Of a DNA stretch of 37,959 nucleotides, positions 1-7,756 are shown piece by piece; the first letter of the stretch is position 1, and each line of letters begins with the position of its first letter. The translations under genes and the position numbers were made by a program. The notes beneath the pieces are model-generated. The model made no database searches. It was not told where the DNA came from and saw nothing but the letters and a program-made list of their open reading frames with translations. Origin of the DNA: Alicyclobacillus mali NBRC 102425 (GTDB lineage Bacteria > Bacillota > Bacilli > Alicyclobacillales > Alicyclobacillaceae); assembly GCF_001570745.1 (NCBI RefSeq), contig NZ_BCSG01000009.1, positions 1-37,959 of the forward strand, written 5' to 3'.

Positions 1-482
1 CGGCGAAAATGATACTATCACCCCTCACCCCTCTGTGTCAAGTCGAATGGGCAAAAAAGACCGCCCAGTTGGGAGGCAGCACTTTGACAAAAAGAGATCA
101 CACTGCTTGGCTACACGAAAAATACGCGCCGATATTCACCTCGGCGCGCTCGCCCTCTCACGTTCGACCCATTCAGATATAGCAATCGAAGATCAAAGCT
201 TGCTCATCCTCGGCTCCCGTGATAATAGTCCAGAAGTCGCTCTTGGACCCACTGTTTATTCTCCGTGTCGGCAAACTCCCGCGTGCTCTCCACGGGTGAA
301 GTGAAATTCACACAATCCGAATACGAAGCGCTCTTCACTTCTGCACCCTTCATTGGATGACTCCTCGTCACCTATACCACTCCCCCGGGGTTTAGTCCGA
401 ATTTGATCTACAACAGATGATGTATAACAGCTCTGTTTTATCTTCATTGTATTAGTTACAACGCGAAAAGTCCAGCGATTTT
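1..482. other. Gene-poor, relatively AT-rich stretch
   Basis: I see no convincing coding region here. An 89-codon open frame on the plus strand (35-304) has no ribosome site and reads as low-complexity basic sequence, so I do not call it. The stretch is more AT-rich than the rest of the window. Its only recognisable element is the hairpin with a T-run at 118-148. Confidence 0.6.
118..148 (-). terminator. Possible Rho-independent terminator
   Basis: On the minus strand an 8-bp stem (CGCGCCGA paired with TCGGCGCG, 8-nt loop, 125-148) is followed by GTATTTTT. It lies about 335 nt beyond the helicase stop codon, so it could end that transcript, although the distance is long. Confidence 0.5.
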
Positions 483-1847
483 TCATCCAATTTCGAATGC
501 CTCCATGATGTCTTTGGGGGAGACAGGACAGGCCCGAAGCCCCGCCTCCAACAAATACGGGTGAATGTGACATTGGGTCCCCTGTATCACTCGAGGGACA
601 AACGCGTATAACTCATGGCGCGCTCGCGTCATCGCGACATACAGGAGGCGCCGCTCGTCGTCCGAATCGGTCATCGCGCGATACGGCACTGCCATATCGA
701 GCAAAGCAACGACATCCCACTCTTTCCCCTTGCTATCATGAAACGTGCGAAACTCAACATTTCTCGCTGCAAGAGACCACTCCGCTCCCAACAGGCTCCT
801 CATCGCCGTCCATGCAGTCGCCAGTTGATTTCGAGTACGCGCAAGAATCGCCACGGAATACGGACGAAGTACAGATCGCCGAACCACCCGTGCGAGAACG
901 TCCCATTGCGCGGTGCGATGTTGAACCTCATAAGCCCGACAGATGCCTTCCGCGTCGTGGACACCGCGGAGAGGCTTGTCCACTCGACTTTTCACATGTT
1001 GGATCAATTGTGCAGCGTGATGTAGAATTCGTCGGTCCGATCGGAAGTTCATGGTGAGCAGCTTCTGTCGAGCCTTGGGGAGGACCTCTACAGCGCGCTG
1101 AAGATAAACCGGGGATGCACCGCGAAACGCGTAAATGGACTGATCGTCGTCACCGACCACGAATGCGAACGCGCCATTTCGTTGCACGAGGGATGTCAGT
1201 AATTCCCATTGTAGCTCGTTCGTATCTTGAAACTCGTCCACAAGGATGTAGCTCATTTCACAAAGACGAATTTTCGGCACTGTTTTTGACCGCAACAGTT
1301 GCAAAGAAGCCAATAAAATGTCGTCGTGATCCCAGTAATTCGATGCTTGCTTCTTGCGAACGAAGGTTTCGAAAATTCTCTTTTCTTTGTCGCCCAATTC
1401 ATCCCACGCCTGCCTACCCACAGTCCGGCTGTACATCGTGAGGTAGGACTGAAGTTCATACATGGTCACCGCGCGACGCTCGCCCAATACGTCCACAACA
1501 GCTTCCCGCATCAACGCATATTGATCCCGCTGTGACAGCACGGGCCGCACTTCCCAATCAGCCTCGAGGAGCGCACGAAAAAACACAGCATGAAAGGTAC
1601 CCATGACGCACGACTCGACAGCCACGGGCCGCAGACGCTCATGTCTGCGAAGCTTCTGACGCATGTGTTCGGCCGCCTGCCGCGTAAAAGTCATCGCCAG
1701 GATGCGCTGCGCTGGCGTCCGGCCCGTTGCTATGACTTGCGCCATATGCTCTGTCATGACTGTCGTTTTCCCGCTTCCAGGCGCCGCCACCACCACCGAC
1801 GACACATCTTTAGGTTCAATCGCAGCCCATTGTTCTTCGGTCCACAT
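483..1847 (-). CDS. Compact UvrD/Rep-family SF1 DNA helicase
   Basis: ATP-dependent 3'-5' DNA helicase of superfamily 1A, cytoplasmic, probably in DNA repair or replication restart. Visible motifs in order: Walker A APGSGKTT near residue 22, motif II VDEFQDT, motif III VVGDDDQSIYAFRG, motif IV NFRSDR, motif V TFHDSKGKEWD and motif VI LLYVAMTRARHEL close to the C-terminus. At 454 aa it is far shorter than UvrD or PcrA (over 700 aa), so the accessory 1B/2B subdomains are reduced and there is no long C-terminal tail. The ATG at 1847 is chosen because GTGGGGG sits 6 nt upstream; another ATG two codons earlier directly abuts that site. It is transcribed away from the metallophosphoesterase. Family is sure, exact role is not. 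Confidence 0.9.
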   Translation of the reverse strand: MWTEEQWAAIEPKDVSSVVVAAPGSGKTTVMTEHMAQVIATGRTPAQRILAMTFTRQAAEHMRQKLRRHERLRPVAVESCVMGTFHAVFFRALLEADWEVRPVLSQRDQYALMREAVVDVLGERRAVTMYELQSYLTMYSRTVGRQAWDELGDKEKRIFETFVRKKQASNYWDHDDILLASLQLLRSKTVPKIRLCEMSYILVDEFQDTNELQWELLTSLVQRNGAFAFVVGDDDQSIYAFRGASPVYLQRAVEVLPKARQKLLTMNFRSDRRILHHAAQLIQHVKSRVDKPLRGVHDAEGICRAYEVQHRTAQWDVLARVVRRSVLRPYSVAILARTRNQLATAWTAMRSLLGAEWSLAARNVEFRTFHDSKGKEWDVVALLDMAVPYRAMTDSDDERRLLYVAMTRARHELYAFVPRVIQGTQCHIHPYLLEAGLRACPVSPKDIMEAFEIG

Positions 1848-1948
1848 CGCCATCCCCCACCATCATTCAACATCACGCGCACCTTTTCGTCGATAAAATC
1901 GAGGAGAATCACGTCTGCCGCGGTAAACGAGGGCCGTGCGGGCAATTG

Positions 1949-1957
1949 TGGTATCAT
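1949..1957 (+). promoter_or_regulatory. Candidate extended -10 promoter for the phosphoesterase
   Basis: TGG followed by TATCAT forms an extended -10 (TGn) element 23 nt before the GTG start at 1981. I see no good -35. The same layout (TGGTATACT) lies before the gene at 3531. Confidence 0.35.
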
Positions 1958-1980
1958 GAAACGGTCGAGGAGGAACCACC

Positions 1981-2694
1981 GTGGCCATCTACGCGATCGC
2001 GGACTTGCATCTGGATACATCGCAAACGAAGCCAATGGATGTATTTGGACCGGAATGGCGCAATCACGCCGAGAAAATCGCACGCAACTGGAACGAAAAG
2101 GTTGACCGGGATGACATCGTCCTCATCCCAGGTGATATTTCATGGGCCATGAAGTTAGAAGAAGCCGTGCCGGATTTGGCGTGGATCGGCGGTCTGCCTG
2201 GCCGAAAAATCCTCATTCGTGGAAACCATGACTTTTGGTGGGGGGGCATTCAGAAGGTTAGGAAATCACTTCCAAATGACATGTACGCCTTGCAAAATGA
2301 CTGCCTCGTGCTGGATCACCTTTGTTTTGCTGGCACTCGCGGATGGACATTGCCCCATCACCCTTCCTACAAACCGGAAGACGATGAGCCGATTCTGCGG
2401 CGGGAAATCGTCCGCCTCGAGTTATCGCTCAAGGCGGCTGTCAAAGAGGCAAAACCCATTCTCTGCCTCATGCACTATCCGCCTGTGGATGGCGAACATC
2501 CAGATTCTCCGTTCCACAAATTGCTGGTGGAATACGGCGTCCGAGTATGTGTCTACGGTCATCTGCACGGACCTGCGCATCGGTTCGCATTCAACGGACA
2601 ATTGGACGGCATCCATTACCAACTGGTCAGCTCCGACTACCTCCATTTCAAACCATGGCAACTTCCTGATGGCTGGCTGCTACCTTGGAGTTGA
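1981..2694 (+). CDS. Calcineurin-like metallophosphoesterase
   Basis: Predicted cytoplasmic two-metal phosphohydrolase of 237 aa. The metal-binding signature is complete and in order: ADLHLD near the N-terminus (D-x-H), GDISWAM, RGNHDFWW, CLMHYPP and YGHLHG near residue 195. The GTG start follows GAGGAGG with suitable spacing. No signal peptide or membrane segment is present. It is the only plus-strand gene between the helicase and the methyltransferase, with which it converges at a 2-nt gap. The substrate cannot be read from the sequence: family members act on phosphoproteins, nucleotides or phosphodiesters. Confidence 0.9.
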   Translation: MAIYAIADLHLDTSQTKPMDVFGPEWRNHAEKIARNWNEKVDRDDIVLIPGDISWAMKLEEAVPDLAWIGGLPGRKILIRGNHDFWWGGIQKVRKSLPNDMYALQNDCLVLDHLCFAGTRGWTLPHHPSYKPEDDEPILRREIVRLELSLKAAVKEAKPILCLMHYPPVDGEHPDSPFHKLLVEYGVRVCVYGHLHGPAHRFAFNGQLDGIHYQLVSSDYLHFKPWQLPDGWLLPWS

Positions 2695-2696
2695 CG

Positions 2697-3425
2697 TTAC
2701 GGCTTCGGTATCAGAAAGAAGACGCCATACTCAAGTGTTGAACCGAAACGTTCCATCCAGGCGAAATGCTCTGCCAGAGCGCGTGCGACCTCCGGTTCCG
2801 CCAGGGAAGCCAATTGCTCGTGCGCAACAGGGGCTTCGGACATGACGGGCGCAACTTCTAGAGCCAGCGACCACAGGGTTCCGCTTCGGAGAACTGATGG
2901 TACGAAGCCCGCCGCGCAAAAGTGTTCCTGCCAGCGCGCGAGTGTGGGTACCTCGCGCGCTCCGTAAACGCGCGTGGCCTCCTCGTGCAATCCGCTCGGC
3001 GGATGCGGAGGGGCCACCATCTCGACGAACACGGCGAAACCGCTCGCCTTCATCACGCGGCGCACCTCTCGCAGTACAGCGGAGATGCTCGTGAACACGA
3101 GCACCGATTCTCCGATCACGACATCGAAAGACGCGCCTGGCCAGGGCAAATTCTCGGCCACCCCAACCACGGTGTGCAACGGGAGATGAGCCCGCTCAGC
3201 TCGAGCCCGTAGCCGATCGATCATCTCACGACGAGCGTCTAGGGCTGTGACGTGCAAATGTTTCTCCGCAAGCTTGAGCGCAGTGGCCCCCGTTCCACAC
3301 CCGATGTCCAGCACGGCGGACCCGACCTGCAGCGGAACATGTTCCATCCACCATTCCGTTAGCGCGAGTCCTCCGGGATGAGCCCCCGCAACATCCGCTC
3401 GGCCCAATGCATCCAAGTAGTCCAC
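2697..3425 (-). CDS. Class I SAM-dependent methyltransferase
   Basis: A 242-aa soluble methyltransferase of the UbiE/Methyltransf_11 type. Motif I is VLDIGCGTG near residue 40, the acidic motif II loop is VTALDAR, and the motif IV region reads FDVVIGESVLVF; a C-terminal extension of about 60 residues follows the Rossmann core. The GTG start is preceded by AAGGGGGA. The gene converges with the phosphoesterase and diverges from the unknown gene at 3531. The methyl acceptor cannot be predicted; the C-terminal part may set specificity. Confidence 0.88.
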   Translation of the reverse strand: MDYLDALGRADVAGAHPGGLALTEWWMEHVPLQVGSAVLDIGCGTGATALKLAEKHLHVTALDARREMIDRLRARAERAHLPLHTVVGVAENLPWPGASFDVVIGESVLVFTSISAVLREVRRVMKASGFAVFVEMVAPPHPPSGLHEEATRVYGAREVPTLARWQEHFCAAGFVPSVLRSGTLWSLALEVAPVMSEAPVAHEQLASLAEPEVARALAEHFAWMERFGSTLEYGVFFLIPKP

Positions 3426-3497
3426 ACCAAGTTCCCCCTTGTCGCATGATACGCGCGCGAATGTTTGTTGGGCCGGGCACTTGTGGCGTCAGGGGAC

Positions 3498-3506
3498 TGG
3501 TATACT
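3498..3506 (+). promoter_or_regulatory. Candidate extended -10 promoter
   Basis: TGG-TATACT lies 24 nt before the GTG at 3531, giving a predicted start about 18 nt ahead of the gene with the ribosome site GGAGAGGAG just inside the leader. No convincing -35. Confidence 0.4.
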
Positions 3507-3530
3507 TGGAACAGGAGAGGAGCGGATTTC

Positions 3531-3881
3531 GTGACCCCGATTGCCCGCATCTATGAGGCCTGCATCGAGCGTCCAGGCGACGTGATGTATCTTCCGTCGG
3601 CGCTCATGGTTTTGCTCCAAAACGGTCAGTCACACATTTTCAGCGAGGGAGGCATGCACAACTTTTGGCGATCCGCCTGCGCTCGCTACGCCTGGAGCGA
3701 CCTGGAAAGCGGGATGGTCGTCGACGGACATCATATCAGGCTTCACGACGTCACGGATCCGTTGGAACAACTCGTTCCTCGCGAAGCCTGGACTATCCCC
3801 GCACTTCTGCAAGCTTGGTACGAGCAAAATCCTCGACAGCACTTCTACCTGCGCCGACACGTCAAGCACGGCTCATCATGA
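3531..3881 (+). CDS. Unknown 116-aa protein
   Basis: I do not recognise this protein. The GTG start at 3531 is chosen over an in-frame upstream codon at 3465 because AGGAGAGGAG lies just before it. The product is soluble, rich in Trp, His and Tyr, with no signal peptide, membrane span or cysteine cluster. It begins with a predicted helix (TPIARIYEACIERPGD) and has a polar His-rich middle around VVDGHHIRLHDV. It is monocistronic and faces the protease gene tail to tail. A real gene is likely from the ribosome site and the upstream extended -10. Confidence 0.65.
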   Translation: MTPIARIYEACIERPGDVMYLPSALMVLLQNGQSHIFSEGGMHNFWRSACARYAWSDLESGMVVDGHHIRLHDVTDPLEQLVPREAWTIPALLQAWYEQNPRQHFYLRRHVKHGSS

Positions 3882-3924
3882 AGGGCCTTCCCGCCATCAA
3901 CGGCTCGCTGCGAGGGTATCTCTG

Positions 3925-4626
3925 TCATGCATCGCCCAGAATGGTCTTGACCCGCTGGCGCAGCACGTCTGCAGCGATGGCAAACCCAATTCCTTGAGAA
4001 CTTTGTGAGACAGCCGTGTTCATGCCAATCACTTCGCCTTGTAGGTTAATCAGCGGTCCCCCACTGTTCCCGCGATTGATGGCGGCATCCGTTTGGATGA
4101 GGTTTGGATACTCGCGATCGCCAATCTGGAGCGGCCGATTCTTGGCGCTGACAATCCCGACGGTCACCGTGTGATCGAGCCCAAGTGGCGATCCGATGGC
4201 GACCACCCACTCGCCCACCTGGACATCCTTGCTATGACCCAGCCGCAGGACGGGCGACGGAACTGGGATATTCGCCCATAAAACTGCGATGTCGTGCTTT
4301 CGATCTCGCCCGACGAGATCGGCCTCAACCAGATCCTTGCGGCCAAAGACTCTCAGCATAATTCGATCCGCTTCCGCGATCACATGCTCGTTGGTGAGGA
4401 TATAGCCCTTGGGATGAAACATGAATCCTGTTCCGATGTTGAGGGCGGCGCGCCCTTCGCGCGGCAACGGCCGCTCCCAGGGAAAGAAGAGGGCGCGATC
4501 TCGATAGGGGGTTTGGATGACTTCGATACCGACAACGCACTTTTTATATCGCTCCACGAGCCGGACAAAATTGGGGAGATGAAGCTGTGCGGCACGCTTT
4601 CCCGGCGTGGAATGAGTCTTTTTCAT
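3925..4626 (-). CDS. HtrA-like serine protease without PDZ or membrane anchor
   Basis: Trypsin-like S1C protease of 233 aa. The catalytic triad is intact: His81 in TNEHV, Asp112 in KHDIAVL and Ser188 in GNSGGPL. The typical DegP loop TDAAINRGNSGG is present. Unlike HtrA/DegP proteins of the Bacillales it has no N-terminal transmembrane helix, no signal peptide and no C-terminal PDZ domain; it ends about 45 residues after the active serine. A cytoplasmic role is inferred. The ATG at 4626 (MKKTHS) is preferred because AAGGGGTGATGAC lies just upstream; a TTG nine codons earlier lacks a site. Confidence 0.88.
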   Translation of the reverse strand: MKKTHSTPGKRAAQLHLPNFVRLVERYKKCVVGIEVIQTPYRDRALFFPWERPLPREGRAALNIGTGFMFHPKGYILTNEHVIAEADRIMLRVFGRKDLVEADLVGRDRKHDIAVLWANIPVPSPVLRLGHSKDVQVGEWVVAIGSPLGLDHTVTVGIVSAKNRPLQIGDREYPNLIQTDAAINRGNSGGPLINLQGEVIGMNTAVSQSSQGIGFAIAADVLRQRVKTILGDA

Positions 4627-4712
4627 CCTGTCATCACCCCTTGGCGGGATCAAGGCAGATCCACGGTGCGCTGTTCATTGTATTCGCCAAGAGGATCTCG
4701 CGTGCCGCGCCA

Positions 4713-4883
4713 CTAGGCGTCGAGCGTCCGGTACCGCACACCGTAATTGCCCCGCCGCGTGCGATAGACCTGAACCGACGCGTTGTCGAGCCGCTGACGA
4801 CCGCCGGAATCGCGAAGATTCATGGCCACGTACATCGCGACGGCCTTCGAGTCATAGAGGCGCGCTTCGTAAATCCAGGTCAT
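4713..4883 (-). CDS. 56-aa micro-protein, MTWIY family (copy 1)
   Basis: Short gene on the minus strand: ATG at 4883, stop TAG at 4713, with a good ribosome site (GGGAGGGG, 6 nt before the ATG). The product begins MTWIYEARLYDSK and ends with a GNYGVRYRTLDA tail; it is basic and soluble. It aligns without gaps over 50 residues to the product at 8158-8355, sharing MTWIY, LYD, K13, A16, L23, D25, V39, T42 and G-x-YGV (18 identities by my count). That shared pattern is the best evidence that both are real. The function is unknown; the size and charge would fit a small nucleic-acid- or protein-binding factor, but that is only a guess. Confidence 0.75.
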   Translation of the reverse strand: MTWIYEARLYDSKAVAMYVAMNLRDSGGRQRLDNASVQVYRTRRGNYGVRYRTLDA

Positions 4884-4925
4884 GCAAAACCCCTCCCGGC
4901 CCTAGTGTGCCCATGCGGCCGGAGC

Positions 4926-5741
4926 TCATGAGGCACTTTCGTGTTCGACAACCACCTCATACCCTGCCCAACGCTTCACGTTCAAAACGCCGTGATCGAA
5001 CATCAGGTATTGGCCCTTGATGCCTCGAAGCACGCCGCCCACGGATCCATCTGCAGCGAACGCGAGTGAAGAAAGCGAAACGGTGAATCCGGGTTGCCGA
5101 GGATACACCAGTTGCGCCGGCCGGATGTCGTCAACCAGATAGCGGCGATAGATTTGCGCCACTGACGATTGCACCTCCCTGGCCACCTCCGCAAGTGGAC
5201 GATCCGGCCCCTCTTCATCGGTCAACATCCGCCGCCAGTTGGTCTTGTCCGCCATGGATTGTGCGATATGCACCTCGAGCTCGCCTGCCGTTTTTCGATC
5301 CGGCACCTCGGCAATCACGGCGGCCTCCACAGCACCTTGATCCATCCAACGCCTGAACTGGCGTCCCTTCCGCGTGATTCCCACCTTGAAGCCGCTGCTC
5401 CACGCGATGTACACACAATGCGGAACCATACAGTGATTCGCCGCAAACAACGCATCTCGGCACGTTCCGAGATGAAAATGACACTGGTGCGGCTTCACGA
5501 TGCACAAATCGCACTCCGCCAACGTTTGAACGCATGGAAAGCAATATCCGCCTTGATACAACTTTTTTACACTTCTTCCGCATGCAATGCATCGCAGCGT
5601 CCCTGTGGGCCGAAACACCACTCTATCGCCCACCGCGATCGGAATGGCGCACTGCCCTTCGGCACCCGTCAATTGCAGACTGTACGCGATGGGCTTCTGG
5701 AACGCAGGCTCGAGTTCGCGCAGCTGACCCGTCCACAACAT
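4926..5741 (-). CDS. DUF2797 zinc-binding protein
   Basis: A 271-aa protein resembling the DUF2797 family. The N-terminal third has a cysteine-rich zinc-ribbon-like region (CIACG, CFPC, CDLC, then CHFH and later C residues), followed by a segment CVYIAWSSGFKVGITR that looks like the GIY-YIG fold core. The role of the family is not established; nucleic-acid binding is inferred from the zinc cluster and the GIY-YIG-like motif. The ATG at 5741 (MLWTGQL) is chosen because CAGGGGGAC lies 8-9 nt upstream; an earlier in-frame codon at 5765 has no site. It diverges from the PrsW-type protease and lies 42 nt upstream of micro-protein copy 1 on the same strand. Confidence 0.8.
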   Translation of the reverse strand: MLWTGQLRELEPAFQKPIAYSLQLTGAEGQCAIPIAVGDRVVFRPTGTLRCIACGRSVKKLYQGGYCFPCVQTLAECDLCIVKPHQCHFHLGTCRDALFAANHCMVPHCVYIAWSSGFKVGITRKGRQFRRWMDQGAVEAAVIAEVPDRKTAGELEVHIAQSMADKTNWRRMLTDEEGPDRPLAEVAREVQSSVAQIYRRYLVDDIRPAQLVYPRQPGFTVSLSSLAFAADGSVGGVLRGIKGQYLMFDHGVLNVKRWAGYEVVVEHESAS

Positions 5742-5811
5742 AAAACAGTCCCCCTGACCAAACACTACAACCGCTTCATCATAACCCGTATCTCGAAAGA
5801 GGGAGCATCAG

Positions 5812-6468
5812 ATGTATATCGCACTCGCTATCCTGCCAGGGCTTCTCCTCCTCGCACTGATTTACACCTACGACAAGCTCCACCCAGAGCCCAAGCGCGA
5901 GGTCGCAAAGTTGTTTGTCCTGGGTGCCCTCGTGGTCCTCCCAGCCGGTGTGATCGAGCGAGCACTCTTGCACCACGCGTCGGCGCAACCCACGACCTGG
6001 CGTGGGCTTTTGGCGACGGCGTTCTTTGTGGCTGGCATGGTGGAGGAGTTTCTCAAAGCTGCCCTGTTCGAGCGAACCGTGCTCGATCGCGGCCGTATCC
6101 ATGCCCCCGTCGACGCAATTGTCTACGCGTGCGCGATTGGCCTCGGATTTGCAACCGTGGAAAACATTCTATACGTCACCAGTTCCGGATTTTGGACCGC
6201 AATCGTCCGAGCCGTGACGGCGGTACCGGCTCATTTCATGTTTGCCATCGTGATGGGATATCAGTTCGCTCGCGCCCGATTCCTCGGTACATCGCGAGCT
6301 TGGGGCTACATCGCTCCCGCCATCGCCCACGGTGTATACGACACGTTTGCGCTGGCGGGATCGCTCATCGCGGACTTCGTCCTGGCGGGCGTGTTGTTTG
6401 TCCTCTGCGAATACAGCCTTCAGATCCTGCGGCGTGCACGGAGGCCGTGGAATGTCCGATGGACCTGA
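5812..6468 (+). CDS. prsW: PrsW-family intramembrane metalloprotease
   Basis: Multi-pass membrane protein of 218 aa with the PrsW signature: Glu78-Glu79 in GMVEEFLK, Glu117-Asn118 in TVENILY, His141 in PAHFMF and His173 with Asp177 in AHGVYDTF, each inside or next to hydrophobic helices. In Bacillus subtilis PrsW makes the site-1 cut in anti-sigma factor RsiW under envelope stress. No anti-sigma factor is encoded in this window, so the substrate here is unknown. The ATG follows AGAGGGAG. Its stop codon abuts the stop codon of the opposing gene at 6469 with no spacer. Confidence 0.88.
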   Translation: MYIALAILPGLLLLALIYTYDKLHPEPKREVAKLFVLGALVVLPAGVIERALLHHASAQPTTWRGLLATAFFVAGMVEEFLKAALFERTVLDRGRIHAPVDAIVYACAIGLGFATVENILYVTSSGFWTAIVRAVTAVPAHFMFAIVMGYQFARARFLGTSRAWGYIAPAIAHGVYDTFALAGSLIADFVLAGVLFVLCEYSLQILRRARRPWNVRWT

Positions 6469-6843
6469 CTACCGAGGGTCATAGCCCTGCGTCCCGAAGG
6501 GACGTGGGCCACTCGTAACGCCGCGAAACACCAACAGCCATGCTCGCTGCGCGCGGTAGATGCTCATCTCGGTCCGTTCGTCCAACATGAGCAACTGGAA
6601 CAGGTTCATGTTGGTTTGACAATACGGACTCATGTGCTCATCCTGCAGGCGAAGGCTGAGGACGCGGTGTCGATCCCGCTCGCGCAATTCGATGCCGCTC
6701 TGTCCCCGAATGTCACCGATGCTGACTTCCAGGCGGGCATCCTCCGCGCGATCCGCCACGACGGCCTCGTACAGCTGACGGAGCGACCGCGCTTTGCGAC
6801 TGCGGTCCAAGACCAACACGTAGTGAAGCTTGTCCGAGTCCAC
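6469..6843 (-). CDS. Unknown 124-aa protein
   Basis: I do not recognise this protein. The GTG start at 6843 follows ATGAGGGGATGTT, a good ribosome site. The product is soluble; the first 60 residues are rich in Arg, Asp and Glu (VLVLDRSRKARSLRQLYEAV), and the second half is more hydrophobic (NLFQLLMLDERTEM, RAWLLVFRGV) and ends in a Gly/Pro-rich tail. It follows the sirtuin gene on the same strand with a 57-nt gap, so the two may be cotranscribed. Its stop is adjacent to the prsW stop. Confidence 0.65.
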   Translation of the reverse strand: MDSDKLHYVLVLDRSRKARSLRQLYEAVVADRAEDARLEVSIGDIRGQSGIELRERDRHRVLSLRLQDEHMSPYCQTNMNLFQLLMLDERTEMSIYRAQRAWLLVFRGVTSGPRPFGTQGYDPR

Positions 6844-6900
6844 AACATCCCCTCATCTGTTCGAACATGCGGTGCGGTGAATCCGCATTCGCTGCTGTTA

Positions 6901-7563
6901 CTATACTTCACCCGGGCAAAAAAGAGAATCTGCGTCGCGGTCTTGTCCGAGCAAATGGGGGACCCAGTCTTCCGCATGATCCCGCACCCACGCAATGGGC
7001 ACATTCCGCCGCTTGGCTACCTCGTACAATTGGCGAACGGGTATCATTTCCAACTCGGTCCCCACTACGAGCAGCCCTTTCGCTTCTGCCACCCAGTCGT
7101 ATGCTCGCGCAATATGGCGCACTTCCTCGCCCTCCAGCACAAATCCAGGGCGAAGTATGTGGCCACAGGTCGGACACCGAGGGATATCTTCCCGCCACGC
7201 CAGCTCACAACCAAAAATCCCTTCACACGCCTCACACTTCAACTCCCTGAGGTTTCCATGCAACTCGATGATTCGCGTGCTTCCGGCCGCCCGGTGAAGG
7301 CCATCGATATTCTGGGTGATAATCGGAATCTCAGCACGCGCCAACGCCAAATGGGCTCGGTTCGGCCGCTTCTGGGGCCATTCTCGCGCAAGAAATCGAA
7401 ACGCTCGGAAGGCCTCAAGAGGCTGTTCTCGCCAGATCCTAGGCTGAAACAACCGACGAAGTGAGACCCCCGCGACAACATCATCGACGGTGGGCAGGCC
7501 GCTTTCCACACTGATGCCCGCGCCTGTGATGGCCACGAGATGAGAGTTGGGCCAAGTCCACAA
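6901..7563 (-). CDS. Divergent Sir2-family protein (sirtuin)
   Basis: A 220-aa Sir2-like protein. Visible sirtuin elements: GAGIS (residues 14-18), QNIDGLH (84-90), catalytic His102 in ELHGN and a Cys4 zinc site (C110, C113, C130, C133). It departs from canonical deacylases at key places: the usual IPDFRG after GAGIS is LPTVDDVVAG, lacking the Phe-Arg pair; the usual FGE region reads GFVLEGEEV; and GTS of the NAD pocket is GTE (168-170). It may be an NAD-binding or NAD-consuming enzyme rather than a typical deacetylase. The TTG start at 7563 is chosen for the upstream AGAGGGGAG, which lies inside a hairpin (see 7574-7597). Confidence 0.8.
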   Translation of the reverse strand: MWTWPNSHLVAITGAGISVESGLPTVDDVVAGVSLRRLFQPRIWREQPLEAFRAFRFLAREWPQKRPNRAHLALARAEIPIITQNIDGLHRAAGSTRIIELHGNLRELKCEACEGIFGCELAWREDIPRCPTCGHILRPGFVLEGEEVRHIARAYDWVAEAKGLLVVGTELEMIPVRQLYEVAKRRNVPIAWVRDHAEDWVPHLLGQDRDADSLFCPGEV

Positions 7564-7573
7564 ATGTCGATCT

Positions 7574-7597
7574 CCCCTCTTGGCAGAGGGGCTGCCA
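7574..7597 (-). promoter_or_regulatory. Mutually exclusive hairpins over the sirtuin ribosome site
   Basis: In the minus-strand RNA, CCCCUCU and AGAGGGG form a perfect 7-bp stem with a GCCA loop (7574-7591), burying the Shine-Dalgarno sequence of the gene starting at 7563. An alternative perfect 6-bp stem, UGGCAG with CUGCCA (7581-7597), uses the same bases and would free it. This is the geometry of a translational switch, but it was found by eye only. Confidence 0.45.
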
Positions 7598-7679
7598 GAA
7601 CAGTAGTATAACATTCAACAAATCCTTTCCGAGGTGATGCAGATAACTCATACATAACAGTAAAGTTTATTCCCATTTT

Positions 7680-7713
7680 TTCATTTACAATGAAGCCGTC
7701 GCATTGATACAGT
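7680..7713 (+). promoter_or_regulatory. Candidate promoter with overlapping operator for the XRE gene
   Basis: TTTACA at 7684-7689 (5 of 6 to TTGACA) is separated by 18 nt from TACAGT (7708-7713). A perfect dyad, TTCATT-TAC-AATGAA (7680-7694), covers the -35. The XRE repressor encoded 45 nt downstream is the natural candidate to bind it. Confidence 0.4.
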
Positions 7714-7756
7714 GTCCGTGAACAGACCATGAGGGGTTTCAGGGAGGAGAGCCACG

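Noticed and set aside
35-304. 89-codon frame at the left end
   Set aside because: No ribosome site and no recognisable sequence.
5169-6518. Open frame spanning the DUF2797 and prsW region
   Set aside because: Overlaps two supported genes in other frames; Arg/His/Pro-rich translation typical for a shadow frame.
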